The notes: generated by a model from the letters alone, not told the origin. Counted from the first letter of the stretch, positions 10,921 through 23,463 are shown. The stretch: 64,000 bases of DNA from Austropuccinia psidii (GCA_023105745.1 JALGQZ010000009.1:10960564-11024563); one strand, 5' to 3'. Numbers and translations: made by a program.

Positions 10921-11889
10921 GCCTCTCTCCCTCATTTTAGCCCATGCACATGGAAGTATTTCCCCATTAAATTGGAACCTAATCCTGAATATAAAGAATC
11001 CATTGATCCTTATCCTAGTAGGATAACTAGTAAAATAGAATTATAAGCTTGATAGCAAAACTCAGAAGCAAATATTATTAGTCTTAAATTATTGATAAAA
11101 AAAGTATTTACAGTATTAATGAAAGATTTCAATATTTGATAAGTAGTATTATTCCAGAATTATTAGTAGATTTAAATTATTGATAAGAAAGTATTTAAAG
11201 TATTAATGAAAGAGTTCTATATTGAAAATATATTATTATCATAATAAATATTAGTAGTATTCATAGAGTAGTGATGAAGGAAGTAGTTATTATTAGTATG
11301 ATTATCAAGAGATATCTTATCCTCATTATTACTAAATACTTCCTTCATGAAAGGAGAAAATATTCTTATTAGATAAATATTATTAGTTATATTTTTAATA
11401 AGATCCCTTATAAAAAGTAATTACTCAATATAAAACCCCACCCTTCTATTAAAAGAATTTATAGTATTATATCTAGTGTATTCTATATCTTGTATTATTA
11501 AATACCCTTACACTCCATATTATTACCTTGAAAAGTGAATCATTGCATATATTATCAAATATAATACATTTATATCTAAATCATACCTATGACTTTCAAT
11601 GAAGTATGATCAAGTCATATTTTTATTTATATCTTAATCCTAAACAGTATTTTTCTTATTACTTAGTAGGTCTGATAGAGACTTCTGAATGTCTTTCCTA
11701 GTTGTAAAGCCACAATCTTAAATATTTCTTTGTGAGCTCTATAAGGAGTTTATTTAGTATATTCAGAGGGGCAGCTAATACACCTTAGGACCCTTGTTTA
11801 CAGGATCATTCACAATTTCAAAACTGTTTGCCTGTGACTTCTCTCTCAAGGACTTTCTTATCCAATCACATAGTAAATGGAGCTCTACA

Positions 11890-14078
11890 TCATTAATCCT
11901 TGGATCTGATACCGTAGCTTTAACAGAATATTTACAGCTGGTTGCACCATTTTCTCTGAGATTTTCTCATTATTCAATTACTGGGAAGTCTCTCATGATA
12001 AATTAATCAACCTCAAAATGTTTTAATCAGTTATTTTTGCCATATAAAGCCCTTTTTGAGCACCATTATTTATTCCTTTATCTAAGAGGTCCAGCAATTT
12101 CAGGTTCAGTGGCTCCCCTTAAATTCTCCATAAAATCTGCCACTTCTAGGTTTTGGACTAAGATTCAATATGGTTTTAGCATAAATTTATCAGTAAAATT
12201 TTTACAATTATCAACTTCTACTTTCATGAGCTTTTTTATTATTAATTAGTATGTAAAATGAGCTTTCACACAATTCCATTTTTTTGAATTGAAAACATTT
12301 GAGGATCTTTGATGAGGTATATATTATTTTTTGTTTTAATTATTCTCCATTTTGATACCACATATATTCATCTTGAAATTAGAGAGCTTGTTGAGTTACC
12401 ATAGGTTGATATTTTTAAACATTTCAAATCTCTTCTTTGATCCTTGGATTCACTTTTTCAAAAAATTTATCATCCTGTTAGTCTTATAAAATAATTGGGT
12501 TTTAGTATGAATACTGTTTATGGATTTTTAACACTTAAAGGCTTATCTTAATGTATTTTGTGGCCCATTTGGGTACTTCATATATATCTCAAAGAACAAA
12601 AAGCCAACACTTTGTTGTTTTAGATTTTTGACCTGCTACAAAAAATCAAGCTTCAATTTTTCAAATTAAAAGTAATTCTGAAAGAATTCACATTCTTTGG
12701 TAACCTTCATATTTTTTTGAATATTTATAATTAAATTTAAAGAAAAAAGAAACTTGAATAATGAGCTTATTGTATCAATTTCATAATTTTCAATATATAT
12801 GTTATTGTTAAAAAAAATTAATGAAAGGTAGAAAAAAAAATATTTTTAAGGAAAGTGATTTTTCATTTTTTATATCAAGAAAAAAGAAAAAAAAGAAAAA
12901 AACAACTAGGCTCCCCTTTTTTAAAAAAAATCAAAAGAGAAATTGCAATAAAAAATCATTTATAATTTAGTAAAAAAATATCTAAAAAAATGCGACTCAT
13001 TTCAAAAAAAAATAAAACTGAAGTTAAAGACATTCAAAAAAAAGTTAAGTTTTCATTAACTTAAAAACAAAAAAAAGCTTAATTAAAAATTGAAAAAAAA
13101 AACAATTTTTTAATTTAATGTTATTTGGTATTTTATGATTATAAATATCTTCTCAAAATAAATCAAAAGAAAATTTTATCAAGATTCTTTCAACAATTTT
13201 TATGAGGCTTTATATAAAAAGCATCAATTCATATTTTTTATAAGTTTTCAAATAATTTAGTTCATAATCAGTGATTAGTAAAAAATATGATTATTCAAAT
13301 ATTATGATATTATTATTAAGCGTATGTGGTAAAAGGTTTCCTTGCTTAAAAAAGACCCTTTTGAAAATCAATTCGAACAAAATCTCAATATATGAAAATT
13401 TATCACCAGTTTATCATTATGGGTCATTTTTGAAATTTTATTAGAGTGAAATAGTGGAGATGTGATTAAACTCAAGCAATAAAGGTTCTCATTCAAAAAA
13501 GCATTTGCTGTGCACAAAAAAACATTTATTTCCGAGTATTCAGTGAGCTACCAAGCAAGCATTATTAACAAATAGAATAGTGTACTTTTTACCTCTTTCT
13601 GCAGTGACTGTGTAGTTTATTCGAGCAAATTTTGATTTCCAGCAAAAACAAGCAAACCCAAAACTGTTTTCTTTGTTTTCACACAGAAAATTTGTACGCA
13701 AGCCAATTCAGCTGAAATAAAACAAAGCTTGAAAAGATATTTACGTGTTTTGTATGTACTACTAATACCCTTTTTGATTTATTCCAAGAAATTAAGCACA
13801 TATAAAAACCAATATTAGTTGTCTTCATGATTGAAAGATTTGTTAAAATCTTTTTTATAAGTTTTTATTGTGAATGATATTATTGCCTTGATGTTTTTAG
13901 TAATAAGGAATCAAGTGGTTCTTAATATTTTTTTTCTCTTTCTGTCATATCAACGTTGTTTGTTAAAAGTACATAGGTACGATATTTCAAATTTTTTTTT
14001 GCCAAGAGTTTAATTGGCATTAAAATCCATGATAAGCAACTTGAAAAGGAATTTGATTTTTGGGCTGTATTGTAAATA
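11890..14078. other. AT-rich spacer with A-rich low-complexity tract
   Basis: No recognised gene. The ORFs at 11.8-12.25 kb have no family resemblance and no intron logic. 12,780-13,130 is an A-rich tract with many runs of 6-9 A. The last few hundred bases are downstream of RAD57 and must hold its 3' UTR; no clear poly(A) signal could be chosen in such AT-rich DNA. Confidence 0.6.
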
Positions 14079-15497
14079 TCAATCTGTGATTGCTATAATA
14101 CCTTGACTTTCAATGATATATTTAACGCCTTTTCGATTTTGATCTAATCGAGTTTTGCCAAATGGTGAAAATACAATTCTTGCTTCACGAACTCTTGGAT
14201 TACTATACCGGACTGCTGATGCTTCATTGTTAGGAACCGGCTTGAAGAAGGTATAGTTTAATAGACGCAACATTATACGTGAATTGATAGCGTTTGTCCA
14301 TGTAAATCCTAAGGCAGCTTCTTTGCGGTTGTTTGTGACTTCTTGCCCGGTGAAGTAGTATGCTTGTTGTTGATAAGTAAGTGGTAGAGGCAAGGGCTCA
14401 CGATCTGCACTAGACATAGTGCCGGAAGAGGACGAAGCCTGACGCTCAGGGGCCGCCATTCCATCCTTGTCAACAATTAACTGTGCCTTGACATCCTTTG
14501 ACAGGTTGGACGTTGGGTTTGGTTTTATGCCGAATGGAGTTAGCTGAGAGGTTCCAGATGAAGTATCCACCACATTAGATACTTGATTGATGACTACCAC
14601 TGCCAGTTGATATTGATTCGCAAGATATTTTAATGCATCCGCCACCTGATTCATTCCGGTAGCTCGTTCCGTCATTCTTGCTTTATTATCACGCAAACGA
14701 TTTGGCTCAAGCTCAGTGCGAAATACTGCAGCGATCGAATCTAAAACGATTAGCTTTATCGGCATCGAATGCTGGTTACCCTCGTGTTGGCGACTTAGGA
14801 AGGCAGGTAAGCTGTAGTGCACTGTATGAATTAATACTTCAGAGTCTTGAACCCGTAAAAGATGAACATTGTCCATGAAACTTGAAATTTTGATTTGATC
14901 GGTGCCACTTTGACCGTATCTTTCGCATACTCCCTTCGCCATTTCATAGAGTCTGCTGGAAGGAAAGGCGCTTTCTGTGCAAAGATAAACACAACCGCCT
15001 CCTAGTCCACCAAGCGGAACAGGCAGCTGGACGTTCAATGCCAGCTGAAGAGCCATACATGTCTTGCCACTGCTAGATTCTCCCGATATTTCAGTCAATA
15101 AACCGGTTGGAATACCAGTAGGAGGGTCTCCAAACAACCGATCGAGCTCCGCCGATCCCAATGATATGAACGATCCTTCGGTTTCCGACAATATCTCTAG
15201 CACGGTTCGGGGTGTTGGGGAGCATATCTCTGAAAGTCGTTTGTAAAGGTCCTGCACATCTTGAGTGCTCAGCCCCGTCTTGCTGCGAAGGCTCTCGGGC
15301 CGAAGCAATATGATTTCTGATGCAGTCGTGAAGCCGGCTGTGCTAGAAAAATACGTCAGCTTAGCAAGACTCTCAAAAGGAAACGAGCTTTTACCCCTTT
15401 GAAGCCTTTGAATGTATTTTTGTGGTAGCTCGTTGAGCGTCCAAATCGCCGGAGATGAAACATGGAGGGCATGGAGGGGTTCCTCGTGAAGAGGCAT
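14079..15497 (-). CDS. RAD57: RAD51 paralogue of the RAD57/XRCC3 type
   Basis: Predicted RecA-fold ATPase that helps RAD51 form or hold filaments on single-stranded DNA during homologous recombination. The first ATG is at 15497, giving 472 residues with no intron; the frame is open a little further up but only from TTG. From that start: an N-terminal helical DNA-binding-type region (about 1-95), Walker A GESSSGKT (139-146), a GGCVYLCTESAFPSSRL stretch typical of the family (about 167-183), Walker B LIVLDS (249-254), VVVINQV (about 300-306) and a C-terminal LGFTWTNAINSRIMLRL block (about 396-412) as in XRCC3/Rad57. Length matches yeast Rad57 (460). Codon use and GC content are higher than in the flanks. 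XRCC3 versus RAD57 orthology cannot be separated by eye. Confidence 0.9.
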   Translation of the reverse strand: MPLHEEPLHALHVSSPAIWTLNELPQKYIQRLQRGKSSFPFESLAKLTYFSSTAGFTTASEIILLRPESLRSKTGLSTQDVQDLYKRLSEICSPTPRTVLEILSETEGSFISLGSAELDRLFGDPPTGIPTGLLTEISGESSSGKTCMALQLALNVQLPVPLGGLGGGCVYLCTESAFPSSRLYEMAKGVCERYGQSGTDQIKISSFMDNVHLLRVQDSEVLIHTVHYSLPAFLSRQHEGNQHSMPIKLIVLDSIAAVFRTELEPNRLRDNKARMTERATGMNQVADALKYLANQYQLAVVVINQVSNVVDTSSGTSQLTPFGIKPNPTSNLSKDVKAQLIVDKDGMAAPERQASSSSGTMSSADREPLPLPLTYQQQAYYFTGQEVTNNRKEAALGFTWTNAINSRIMLRLLNYTFFKPVPNNEASAVRYSNPRVREARIVFSPFGKTRLDQNRKGVKYIIESQGIIAITD

Positions 15498-15896
15498 AAA
15501 ACTAAGCAAGTTTCGAATATATCCCGTTTGTCTTACGCACGCAAAAGAAATGCAGGATGTGCTTGAATAGCCAGTCCATTAAATCGTTTCTAGCCTCTCC
15601 TTTTTTACTTACCCGAACATAACTCCATCGGGTAAACCAGTAAGACTCGATTTAATAAACATCTCTCACATCTCTACGCGTCTGGTTTGAGACCAGATGC
15701 TCCTTAGAGGCCGATGGCAGACTGACGACTGGGACGCCAGCAGTGGCAGCGGCACGTATTGCACATAGATGTTTTTGTTAAAATTTCACATTTACATACT
15801 CCAGCTTTTAAAAGAATTATTGGAAAAACACTTTTAATACAACTCAAGAAAAACCAATTAGAACAATAGTTGATAATTCATAGGATGAAAATTTGA
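15498..15896. other. Intergenic region between RAD57 and the hAT gene
   Basis: Upstream region of RAD57 and downstream region of the hAT gene. It is GC-richer than most of the window, with an ACGCGT site (15676-15681) and an adjacent inverted repeat TCTGGT-ttgag-ACCAGA (15681-15697). A TTGCTTAG acceptor-like motif ends just before the RAD57 ATG, so an upstream non-coding exon cannot be excluded. Confidence 0.6.
15676..15681. promoter_or_regulatory. MCB-like ACGCGT site upstream of RAD57
   Basis: Perfect ACGCGT about 180 bp upstream of the RAD57 ATG. In ascomycete yeasts this MluI cell-cycle box binds MBF and drives G1/S genes, including recombination genes. Its use here is inferred from a single short match in CpG-poor DNA. 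Confidence 0.4.
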
Positions 15897-18152
15897 TTAT
15901 ACAAAAAATTGATCTGGATGCCAATCAGTATCTTCTTCCGGGGCTCTATTGCACTGCTGTTCATCGAAAGCCGAGGGCTTTTGGTCGACTTGACCCCACA
16001 TTGTAGAATCAAATAAACTATCGAGAAAAGTGTCCGGAAATGCGTCAACAGCCAAATTTTCCAGAGAGAAGACACCTTCTTCGAAAGTCTCTAGGTCGTT
16101 AGTTGAGTTGAAAAGGTCATCGTCTGATATTTGGTCAATCGCCAACGGTGTATCATGTAGAAATTTCGGGCATGATTCTTCACTTTGAGAAGTTTGTGAT
16201 CGAAGGGCTTTTTGAAGGATATGGAGCTTGATTTGGCTGACCATCTTGAGAGTTGATGGCAGCATTCGATTGCGTGCCTTGTTGTTGGTAGCTGAGATCA
16301 ATGAAAATAGGCTCTCTACGCCAGTTGCATGTGGCACGATCTCTAAAACCATCATGGCCAATCTTTTAAGAGGACAAAGTTCCTGGAATTCAGGGATTTC
16401 AGCCCAATAGTTAAGTGCTTTGTTGGGGAACTTTGAAGGTGAGCGGTATCGATAAGGGTATTGTTGACCATAATAGCGCTCTACCTGAATGGGTATTAAT
16501 TGAGCTTCAGATCTAGAGTATTTCCATTTTTTGGCCAATTTGAGGATCATTAATGTAATATCCTTGAGCGAATATTTACAAGAGACTGCAATTTGGCGAT
16601 AAGCGGGATGCAAGAAAAAAGCAATGAAATAAATTTCATCGTTAAAGGTCAGAGACCTTTGATGTAAGATATTTATGCAATCTTGTTTGAAGGGGAGATA
16701 AAGATCATCCAGCTGGATTGCATTAATAGTTGTGTAAAGAGTGTATAGCTCCTTCCACACATCGGTCAAATTGGTATTGGGTTGTTCTAATTGAGCAATG
16801 CTGTCGACCAGAGGCTGTAGTAATGAAGCTAGAGCATGGTTCGAAGTAAAGTGATCAGATTTCTCAATCACATCAACTACCTCTTTAGAAATGACCGGAG
16901 TATCGCTCAAAGGGTTGTAAAAAGTCTGTAGACACTTTTTAAAACCTTCTTGATGAGATTGAACAGCAAGGCAGACTTTGGCAAGCGAATACCAACGAGT
17001 TTTGCATACAGTTGAAAGGTTTGGTGAGATTGCGTTTTCTTTGGCCCAATTGGTGATTTCCTTGTTCCAGAACGGAGAAGAGTTAAAGTAATTTACTAGC
17101 GTTTTATTGCCTTTAATGATGTGGCCCATTGATGGATGTGAAATAAAGTTCTTGGCAATAAGGTTGAAGACGTGAAGAACACAGTGAGTAGGGATAATAT
17201 GAGGGTGTTCGGTCGTCATCAAAGCCTGAATATGTCAACAAAAACACTCTTAGACGACGAATAAAACTTTGAGATAAAAAAGAAACATTACTTGGAACCC
17301 AGCCATGAGTGAGGATGAGTCCGTTACTACTGCAGATATGGTTGACATTTTCAAGCTTTTTTTTAGCAGACATTCTGAGACGGCTTCGTAAAAGTTCTCG
17401 GCTGTGTGTCGTTTGCCAGTGAGCTCGAGTATGTCAATAAAATGTTTGAGATGATCACCCCGTGATAACAAGACGGTGTAAATAGTGTTTCCAGAAACAT
17501 CTGTCCAGCCATCGAGCGAAAGAGTCAATCCTTTCTGATTTCTGACTTCGTTCATTATCTCCATCTCGTGTTTTGCATGCAACATTGGAAGGGCTGTCTG
17601 TGTGATTTGGGTGCGAAGCGGCAACTCGTAAGGCAATGACTGCGCAAGACCTTCCTGATACTGCTGAAAGTAAGGATTATCCAAAAAGTCCAGGGGGATG
17701 TTTGAAGTAAGACAGGCCGTAAGAATCAATTCATGGAGCTTTTGCATTTCCTCTACGGTGAATGGTGGCAAGCACGAGTGGTCGGACGAGCTGGCCCCAC
17801 GAGGACGCTTTTGAGGAATGTTTGAGATTGGGGATGAGTCGATGAAAAGGTGCGATTTGCAGGGTCCCAACGTCGGAATGTCGTCAGACTCTGAGCTGAA
17901 CAAGCCGGTGGCGTTTGAGACGGCATCCTGAAGATATTGGATTCTCTCCAAGGCCGAGATCGATTGACATTTGTCCTTTATATGAGCGAAGAGCTGATGG
18001 GGTCTGGCCTCGTTGAAGACTTGCTCACAATGGGTACATTTCGCCTGACGACGCCTGGAGCTGTTGTCAAAATTTGACATCAAGAAACCTTTCCATCGGG
18101 CGCCATGGCTCTGCGTGGGACACATCCAAGTGATCTGAGACTTGTCGGACAT
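15897..18152 (-). CDS. hAT-type transposase or transposase-derived gene (BED finger, DUF659-like, hAT dimerisation)
   Basis: Two exons, 18152-17292 and 17225-15897, give 729 residues. The start is the first ATG (18152), with A at -3. A BED-type zinc finger is seen at about C39, C42, H57, C62, then a KRPRG basic patch (about 115-119). The RNase-H-like core shows LDGWTD (Asp near 214), VTDSSS and, after the intron, a C-x2-H motif (HCVLHVFN) and a KTRWYS block. The C-terminal hAT dimer region holds GVESLFS, matching the third acidic residue, followed by NKARNRML. All three acidic positions appear intact and no stop or frameshift was found. It lies about 400 bp upstream of RAD57 on the same strand, with similar GC content. 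No terminal inverted repeats or 8-bp duplication could be found, so an active element and a domesticated host gene are both open. Confidence 0.85.
17226..17291 (-). other. 66-nt intron of the hAT gene
   Basis: Donor CAA|GTAATG (G at 17291), acceptor ATATTCAG (G at 17226), branch-like TTGAC close to the acceptor. The junction is phase 0 and fuses MAGFQ to ALMTTEH in one frame, across the region expected to be continuous in DUF659-type transposases. Confidence 0.85.
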
Positions 18153-18470
18153 GATAACACCCCAAACCAATATACGATGAGGGAGCAAACTGCGAAGCCA
18201 GGACGGTCAGCTGATGGCTCAATGCTCAGGATTCCTCAGATTCTAAAAAACGCAACTCACACTCTTCGATCCTCAACGATTTATCCGAAAATCAGTCCAT
18301 CCACGAAATAGCGCCAGCTGGATTCTGGGTGGACGCCGGTAGTGGATCACACGGCGAAGTGGCTGGCGACCATCACTGCGCGCCAAGCGCAACACGACTA
18401 TGGCTGGGAGTGCTGCGGCGGCGCGCCAAGGGCTCAAATTGAATTCTTGGGAATCCTCCGGACCCACTCC
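18153..18470. promoter_or_regulatory. GC-rich upstream region of the hAT gene
   Basis: The most CpG-rich stretch of the window. It contains two copies of GCGCGCCAAG (18378-18387 and 18421-18430), whose complement resembles an E2F/MBF-type site. GC content falls sharply after about 18,470. Small ORFs on both strands here are by-products of the GC content. Confidence 0.45.
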
Positions 18471-21400
18471 ATTTGTATTTTATCAGCCATAATTTGGATA
18501 TTTCGATGGGGATGGATCAAGAAATAATCAAAAAAATCCTTGAATAAGTGGAAACTAAACCTGGCCAAGACATAAAAGATTGAGGAGGATTCAAATTATG
18601 GCTTTCATTTGAAGTCCTCTAGGCAAATGGCTTCCTATGGATGGAGCTTAGGTCGAAAGTAGGCCCATGTTCAAGCTAACCATCAAGGTCATTAACAATA
18701 CTCACTTATTTCCTGTTCTATCTTGACAAGTTTTTCTGGATAATTCTGAAGATAAAAATACACTTCTACCTGTTTGAAATTCCTTGCCATCACTCACTAT
18801 TTTTTCAAGATGCAATGGTTGAAATTGAAGTTCTAAATTTTCTCAAGATTGTAAAGATGAAATTTGGTTTTTAACTTCCTAAATATTTTTGACGATATTC
18901 TCTACCTTTAAAACAGTCATATCAGAATTTCTTTCAAAAATAAATTTGTGGAGTGAAAGATTAAAATTTTTCAGTGACAATTGGGAAATTCACCTGAGTG
19001 TTTTCATGCATTCTTATATGGTATTACCATTTTTTATCAGTTTTTATTGATTTCTGTGGCTTTCCCCTTTTTTTTGGCCTTCTCAACTCCTAATTATTAG
19101 TTCGAATTTTTTGATTGGAAAAGAAGCTGCTTATTTGGCCATTTTTTGGCCAAATTGGAAAGCCCAAGGAAACAGTCATGAAATGAGATTCCACTTAGGG
19201 AATCTCAAAGTTATTCCCTATAATGAGAAGTGAATATATTTTGGTAATCAAAGAAAAAAAAATTAAACTATGGAGAAATTTTTTGGTACAACTATTTATG
19301 GCCAGATTCTTATTCTTTTTTGACCATAAAACCAAATACTTCAAATTTGGCAGTGAATATCTATTCCAAAAGTGTCTCTCAAAGGTAAAAAATTTTACTT
19401 TTTGTTCCAAACATTTATTAGTAAGGTCTTATTTTATATTCTTTCCTGAAATTTTTCAAAATGAATATTTGGCCGTTTCGGTCGAATTAATTTTGCCATA
19501 ATTATTTTAATATTTGTTTGGCTCTCATTCAGGCCTCAAAAAATCTAAAAAATGAAATAATTTGAATAATGATAAAAATAAATTGAAAATATGAGATAAG
19601 GAGCTTAAAAATACTCACTCTTATCATTTTTTCTATTGTAGCTTTTATTACATAATAATTTGGCTATTTTCCAAAACCCTAATAAGAGATTCAAGCTTAG
19701 ATATGATATAGGACCTATGATTCAGTAAATATCAATTAATATATCTAGTGGAAATATTTCATATTACAAATCAAACAAATTTAAACTTAATAATTATTCC
19801 ATTTCTGTAATAAATATTATCTATAGTACTCTTCTGTCACAGAAATCTCACAAAAATTTGAAACTCAATCATAGTATAGATGAACTTCTATTCTCTCACC
19901 TGAGTATTTTTCCCAAGAGGATTTGAGTCAATAATTCTAACAGGAAGAGATAGTATAAATATCATAATTTTGATATCAAATTAAATCTTTCAAAAAATTG
20001 TTAATTTTTATATAAAAGAGTGACTTCATAGCAGATTAATCTGCTTCATAATTGAATATAATCCATAATATATGGTTATATTTTTTGTCAAAACCTCAAT
20101 GACTTTTCACTGGGTTGAAATAGGGAACAAATCTATTTTTTAAAGCTTCATATAAAGATTTAATTTATATGAATTATCCAATTACAGATATTGATTTTTC
20201 CTTTTTCAAGCTTCAATATAATAAAAACTTCCTTCTAAACAATTTTTTGTTAAAAATAAGGATGGATGGGTTTGTGGAGACATTAATTTCACTCTTATTT
20301 TTCTGAAGTTATATTTTATTATGTTGATTAGTTCTGAAATATGTAAATCAAAAATCTATACCCTATCCAATTTTTATCTTCCTTTCCATATTCTGGGTTA
20401 CAAAACCTCAATTGACTTACAAGAAAACTTTCTCAACTTTACTATTCATGTCACCATTAAAAAAAGGCTATCCCTTCTGGTAGGGGTGCCAGGTCCAACC
20501 CAGGTTCAAACTGCTCTCAACCTTGGTTCTAAACTTGATATATTTTTTCAGATACTTTCAGAAACATGTTTGGACATTAAGAATCTTGCTCAAGTAAAAT
20601 AGAATATTATGGACTTATCATGATTTGTATTTGTTTACTCTTTCTTTACATATAAGCTACTCACTTATACAACACATTTTATAATGAGAATAATTTTATA
20701 TAAGGAAAGAAAATATCTTAAGAAAATATGTGACGTAACTTTACCCATATTCAATTGTATTTTTCAAATGAAATAATTTACCTATCTCACATGTGTACAC
20801 CATTTAAAAACTTTTTTATATAGATTTTTTGGAGAGAAAACCTTTAATAATTTAACAGCTTTATAAAAAAAGAGAAATATAATTCATATTGATAATCCAC
20901 ACACAAAGCTGATTTTTTTGTCTTACAAAATGGCTTACACACCTTCTAAGAATGATCTCAAAGTTTTAAAATGTTTTGGTTTTATATACAACATATTTAC
21001 ATTCTTTTTTCCTTATATTTCATACTAATTTGGTATATATCATTTCACCAATATTTTTGAATTAAAAATTCAGCAAACAGTCAACATAAATCATTAATAC
21101 TACTTTTTTTCAAATATTTGTACCATTCTCTTTATTTTGCAAGATATCCATCAACAATGAAAATTATTTAATAGCTCCAATACTTTATTATAGATTCATC
21201 AGTTTAATTTTAAATAATGAATATTTTCATTAACAAATTCATTTTTCCATACAAACCTCCTTGTGTGGGAAATTTTGAAAATAATGAAATAACACAATCT
21301 GGTCTTTATGTATAAAATTGGCTTCCATTTTTTTCACTTGTTTGATTGGTTTTAAGGACACATAATCTGTAGTAGTTTTAATGAGTGTTAAACTCTTTAT

Positions 21401-22142
21401 TGCAACAGCATACAAAAGTCAGTAGCAGTAACTTTAAGCATAAGAGACATATTTTGTAAGTGTGATTTGTCGTATTTACATGAATTAAATGATGGGTTGT
21501 ATACCTTTAAACAGTATGTTAAATATAATATTAGACTAGACAAAAAAATCTTTGACTGAACACTGGTTTGTCGAGTATACTACTAGCCTACTAGTTATCA
21601 TACCTATTTGTTAATATCTACCTTATAGCTTGAATTTTGAATGAAAGTAATTACTTCCACTAGTAATAGCTCTAGCTGATTCAGTTCTTGATTTTCACTA
21701 GCTAGTTCAATTATCAGTAGGAATGGGTGTTTCAAATAACAGAGTATTTTATGATGATAGATCAAGAGAAAATATTTTTAGAAATAAGAAATAATCGAGA
21801 AAAAGACTGGTTCCCCCTTCTCTTTCCTTCTTGAGCCTGGTCATTAAATATTGAATGATTGAATGTATGCGCATGGTGTCGGTTGAGATCACAGCTATAA
21901 ACCTTAATTGCACAGTACATGTCATAATGACGTCATAATCATTGTCTCTTTTTGATCTATTAACAGATTATCTACATTGCAATTGAAAGAAAATTGATTA
22001 ATTTTTTAACTTGCCATATCTTGGTTTTACCACCTTCATTTTTTGGCTCAGCTATGTATCTCCCAAAGTTTTTATTTTTCTTTGTCAGTTTTTTAGTACT
22101 AGAAATTTCATCAATTACCAATAGCAAATTCCAAAAAAGAAT
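18471..22142. other. AT-rich region without recognisable gene
   Basis: No coding region, LTR boundary or RNA gene was recognised. ORFs at 19.2-19.5 and 20.3-20.6 kb are unlike known families. A perfect TGACGTCA palindrome is at 21928-21935. Probably eroded transposon DNA. Confidence 0.5.
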
Positions 22143-22640
22143 TAAGAATAATTCAAAATTATTTTAAAAGAAAATGGAAAAGAAATTTCTTTTCAAACTT
22201 TGAATTATCTATTTTCAATTTCAATTTTTTTTCAAGTTTTTAGTTTTTTTCTTTTTTGATTTTAAGTTTCCTCATTTTTCATTTCGAGTCTTATCTTTAT
22301 TTCTTTTCATTTTATTTGGAATTTTATCTTTGTTTATCAATTTTCTATGTTTTATTTTAATTTGTTTCAATTTTCGTTTATTGATTGCATTTTTCCTTAT
22401 TTATTTTATTTTGTCAATTTTATTATTTTTGCTGTTTGTGTTTTTATTTGTCTTGATTTTTTTTTTGATTTTTTTAGTCTTTTATTTTTTATTTATATTT
22501 TCCTTTTGAAATTTTTCATTATAGGTTTTTTTTTATTTTTTTTGAGAGTTTCAGGGTGGATATACACCAAAAAAAAATAAAAATTAAAAAAAAAGAAGGA
22601 AAAAATAAATAAGATACATATAAAACAAAAATCAATAAAA
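22143..22640. repeat. T-rich then A-rich low-complexity tract
   Basis: The plus strand is overwhelmingly T (with some C) from about 22,200 to 22,540. After a short GGGTGGATATACACC centre it flips to A-rich (22,568-22,640). The two halves can pair imperfectly into a long stem. ORFs of 60-77 codons here are Phe/Lys-only by-products. Confidence 0.7.
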
Positions 22641-23463
22641 TTGATAAAATACATTTCATAAATGTAAAAATTAGCCATTTTTCTTTGAAAAAAAGCTGAT
22701 ATTAAATGAGAATTAAAATAAAATCAGAATAAGATGAGAGTTAAATGAAAAAAATAAAGCTCTGTAAGGTTTGACTATGAAACAATAAGTAAAAATTACT
22801 AATATTTTACTTATTGTACTCTGAATGTCCTTATAAATAAAATAAATAAGATAAAAATAGATATTATAATTATATTATTAAATAAATTTCATAATATAAC
22901 TTACATTATGAAAGAATTATATAATAAATAAATATATTAATATATTAAAAAGAACTTTATTATTGTTACCAACAAATAATAAAGGAATAAAAGATTGTTT
23001 TTTATTTATAAAAAACAAATAATACTTATAATATTACTAATATTAAATTTATTTATTAATATAAATACTATTTATATTAATTGAAGAATTATTAATAGTA
23101 ATAATAGAGAGAAATTATTATAATAAGAGAAAATAACCTACTTTTGACACTTAATATAATAATTTTGGAAGAATTTACGCCAAAGAATGTAAATATAACT
23201 TATTTAAATTGTATTTACAAATAAAAATAAAAGAAATTACAGATTTTCTTGATTTTAAGTGGAAATGAGATTTTATAAGAGAATTATAACAAAATAACTC
23301 AACAATTGAATTAATCATGTCAAAGATGATGATTATAATAAAGATTACCTTTGGTCTTTGATAATATAAAAGATTTATATATAAAGAATAAAGATTTTAC
23401 CTTTAGATTTAATTGCTTTATTTGTTTTGATGTGTCTGAGGGGAAAATAGAGTAAAAGGAGCT

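Larger units (their letters stand above)
7990..11889 (+). repeat. LTR of family E, copy E1, split by LTR D1
   Basis: Three anchors run in the same order as in E2: a CTTTTGTGGTATTC motif (7990; E2 44751), a TATA box (10911; E2 47611) and a terminal block ending near 11889 (E2 48561). After removing the inserted LTR from each, anchor-to-TATA is about 967 bp here and 961 bp in E2, and TATA-to-end is about 978 and 950 bp. The true start is further left and not identified. The PBS expected after 11889 is eroded. Confidence 0.65.

Noticed and set aside
14678..15246. Plus-strand ORFs opposite RAD57
   Set aside because: Shadows of the RAD57 coding strand.
17113..17373. Minus-strand 86-codon ORF overlapping the hAT intron
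   Set aside because: Different frame from both exons; the spliced 729-residue product explains the region.
18105..18527. Small ORFs on both strands in the GC-rich patch
   Set aside because: No domain and no start context; long open frames are expected in GC-rich DNA.
15700..18540. Terminal inverted repeats and 8-bp duplication for the hAT gene
   Set aside because: No pair of ends with inverted match and equal flanking octamers could be found by eye.
20470..20530. tRNA-like B-box (GGTTCAAAC) stretch
   Set aside because: No matching A box, acceptor stem or anticodon arm could be built around it.
22347..22678. Phe-rich and Lys-rich ORFs
   Set aside because: Translation of T-rich and A-rich low-complexity DNA.
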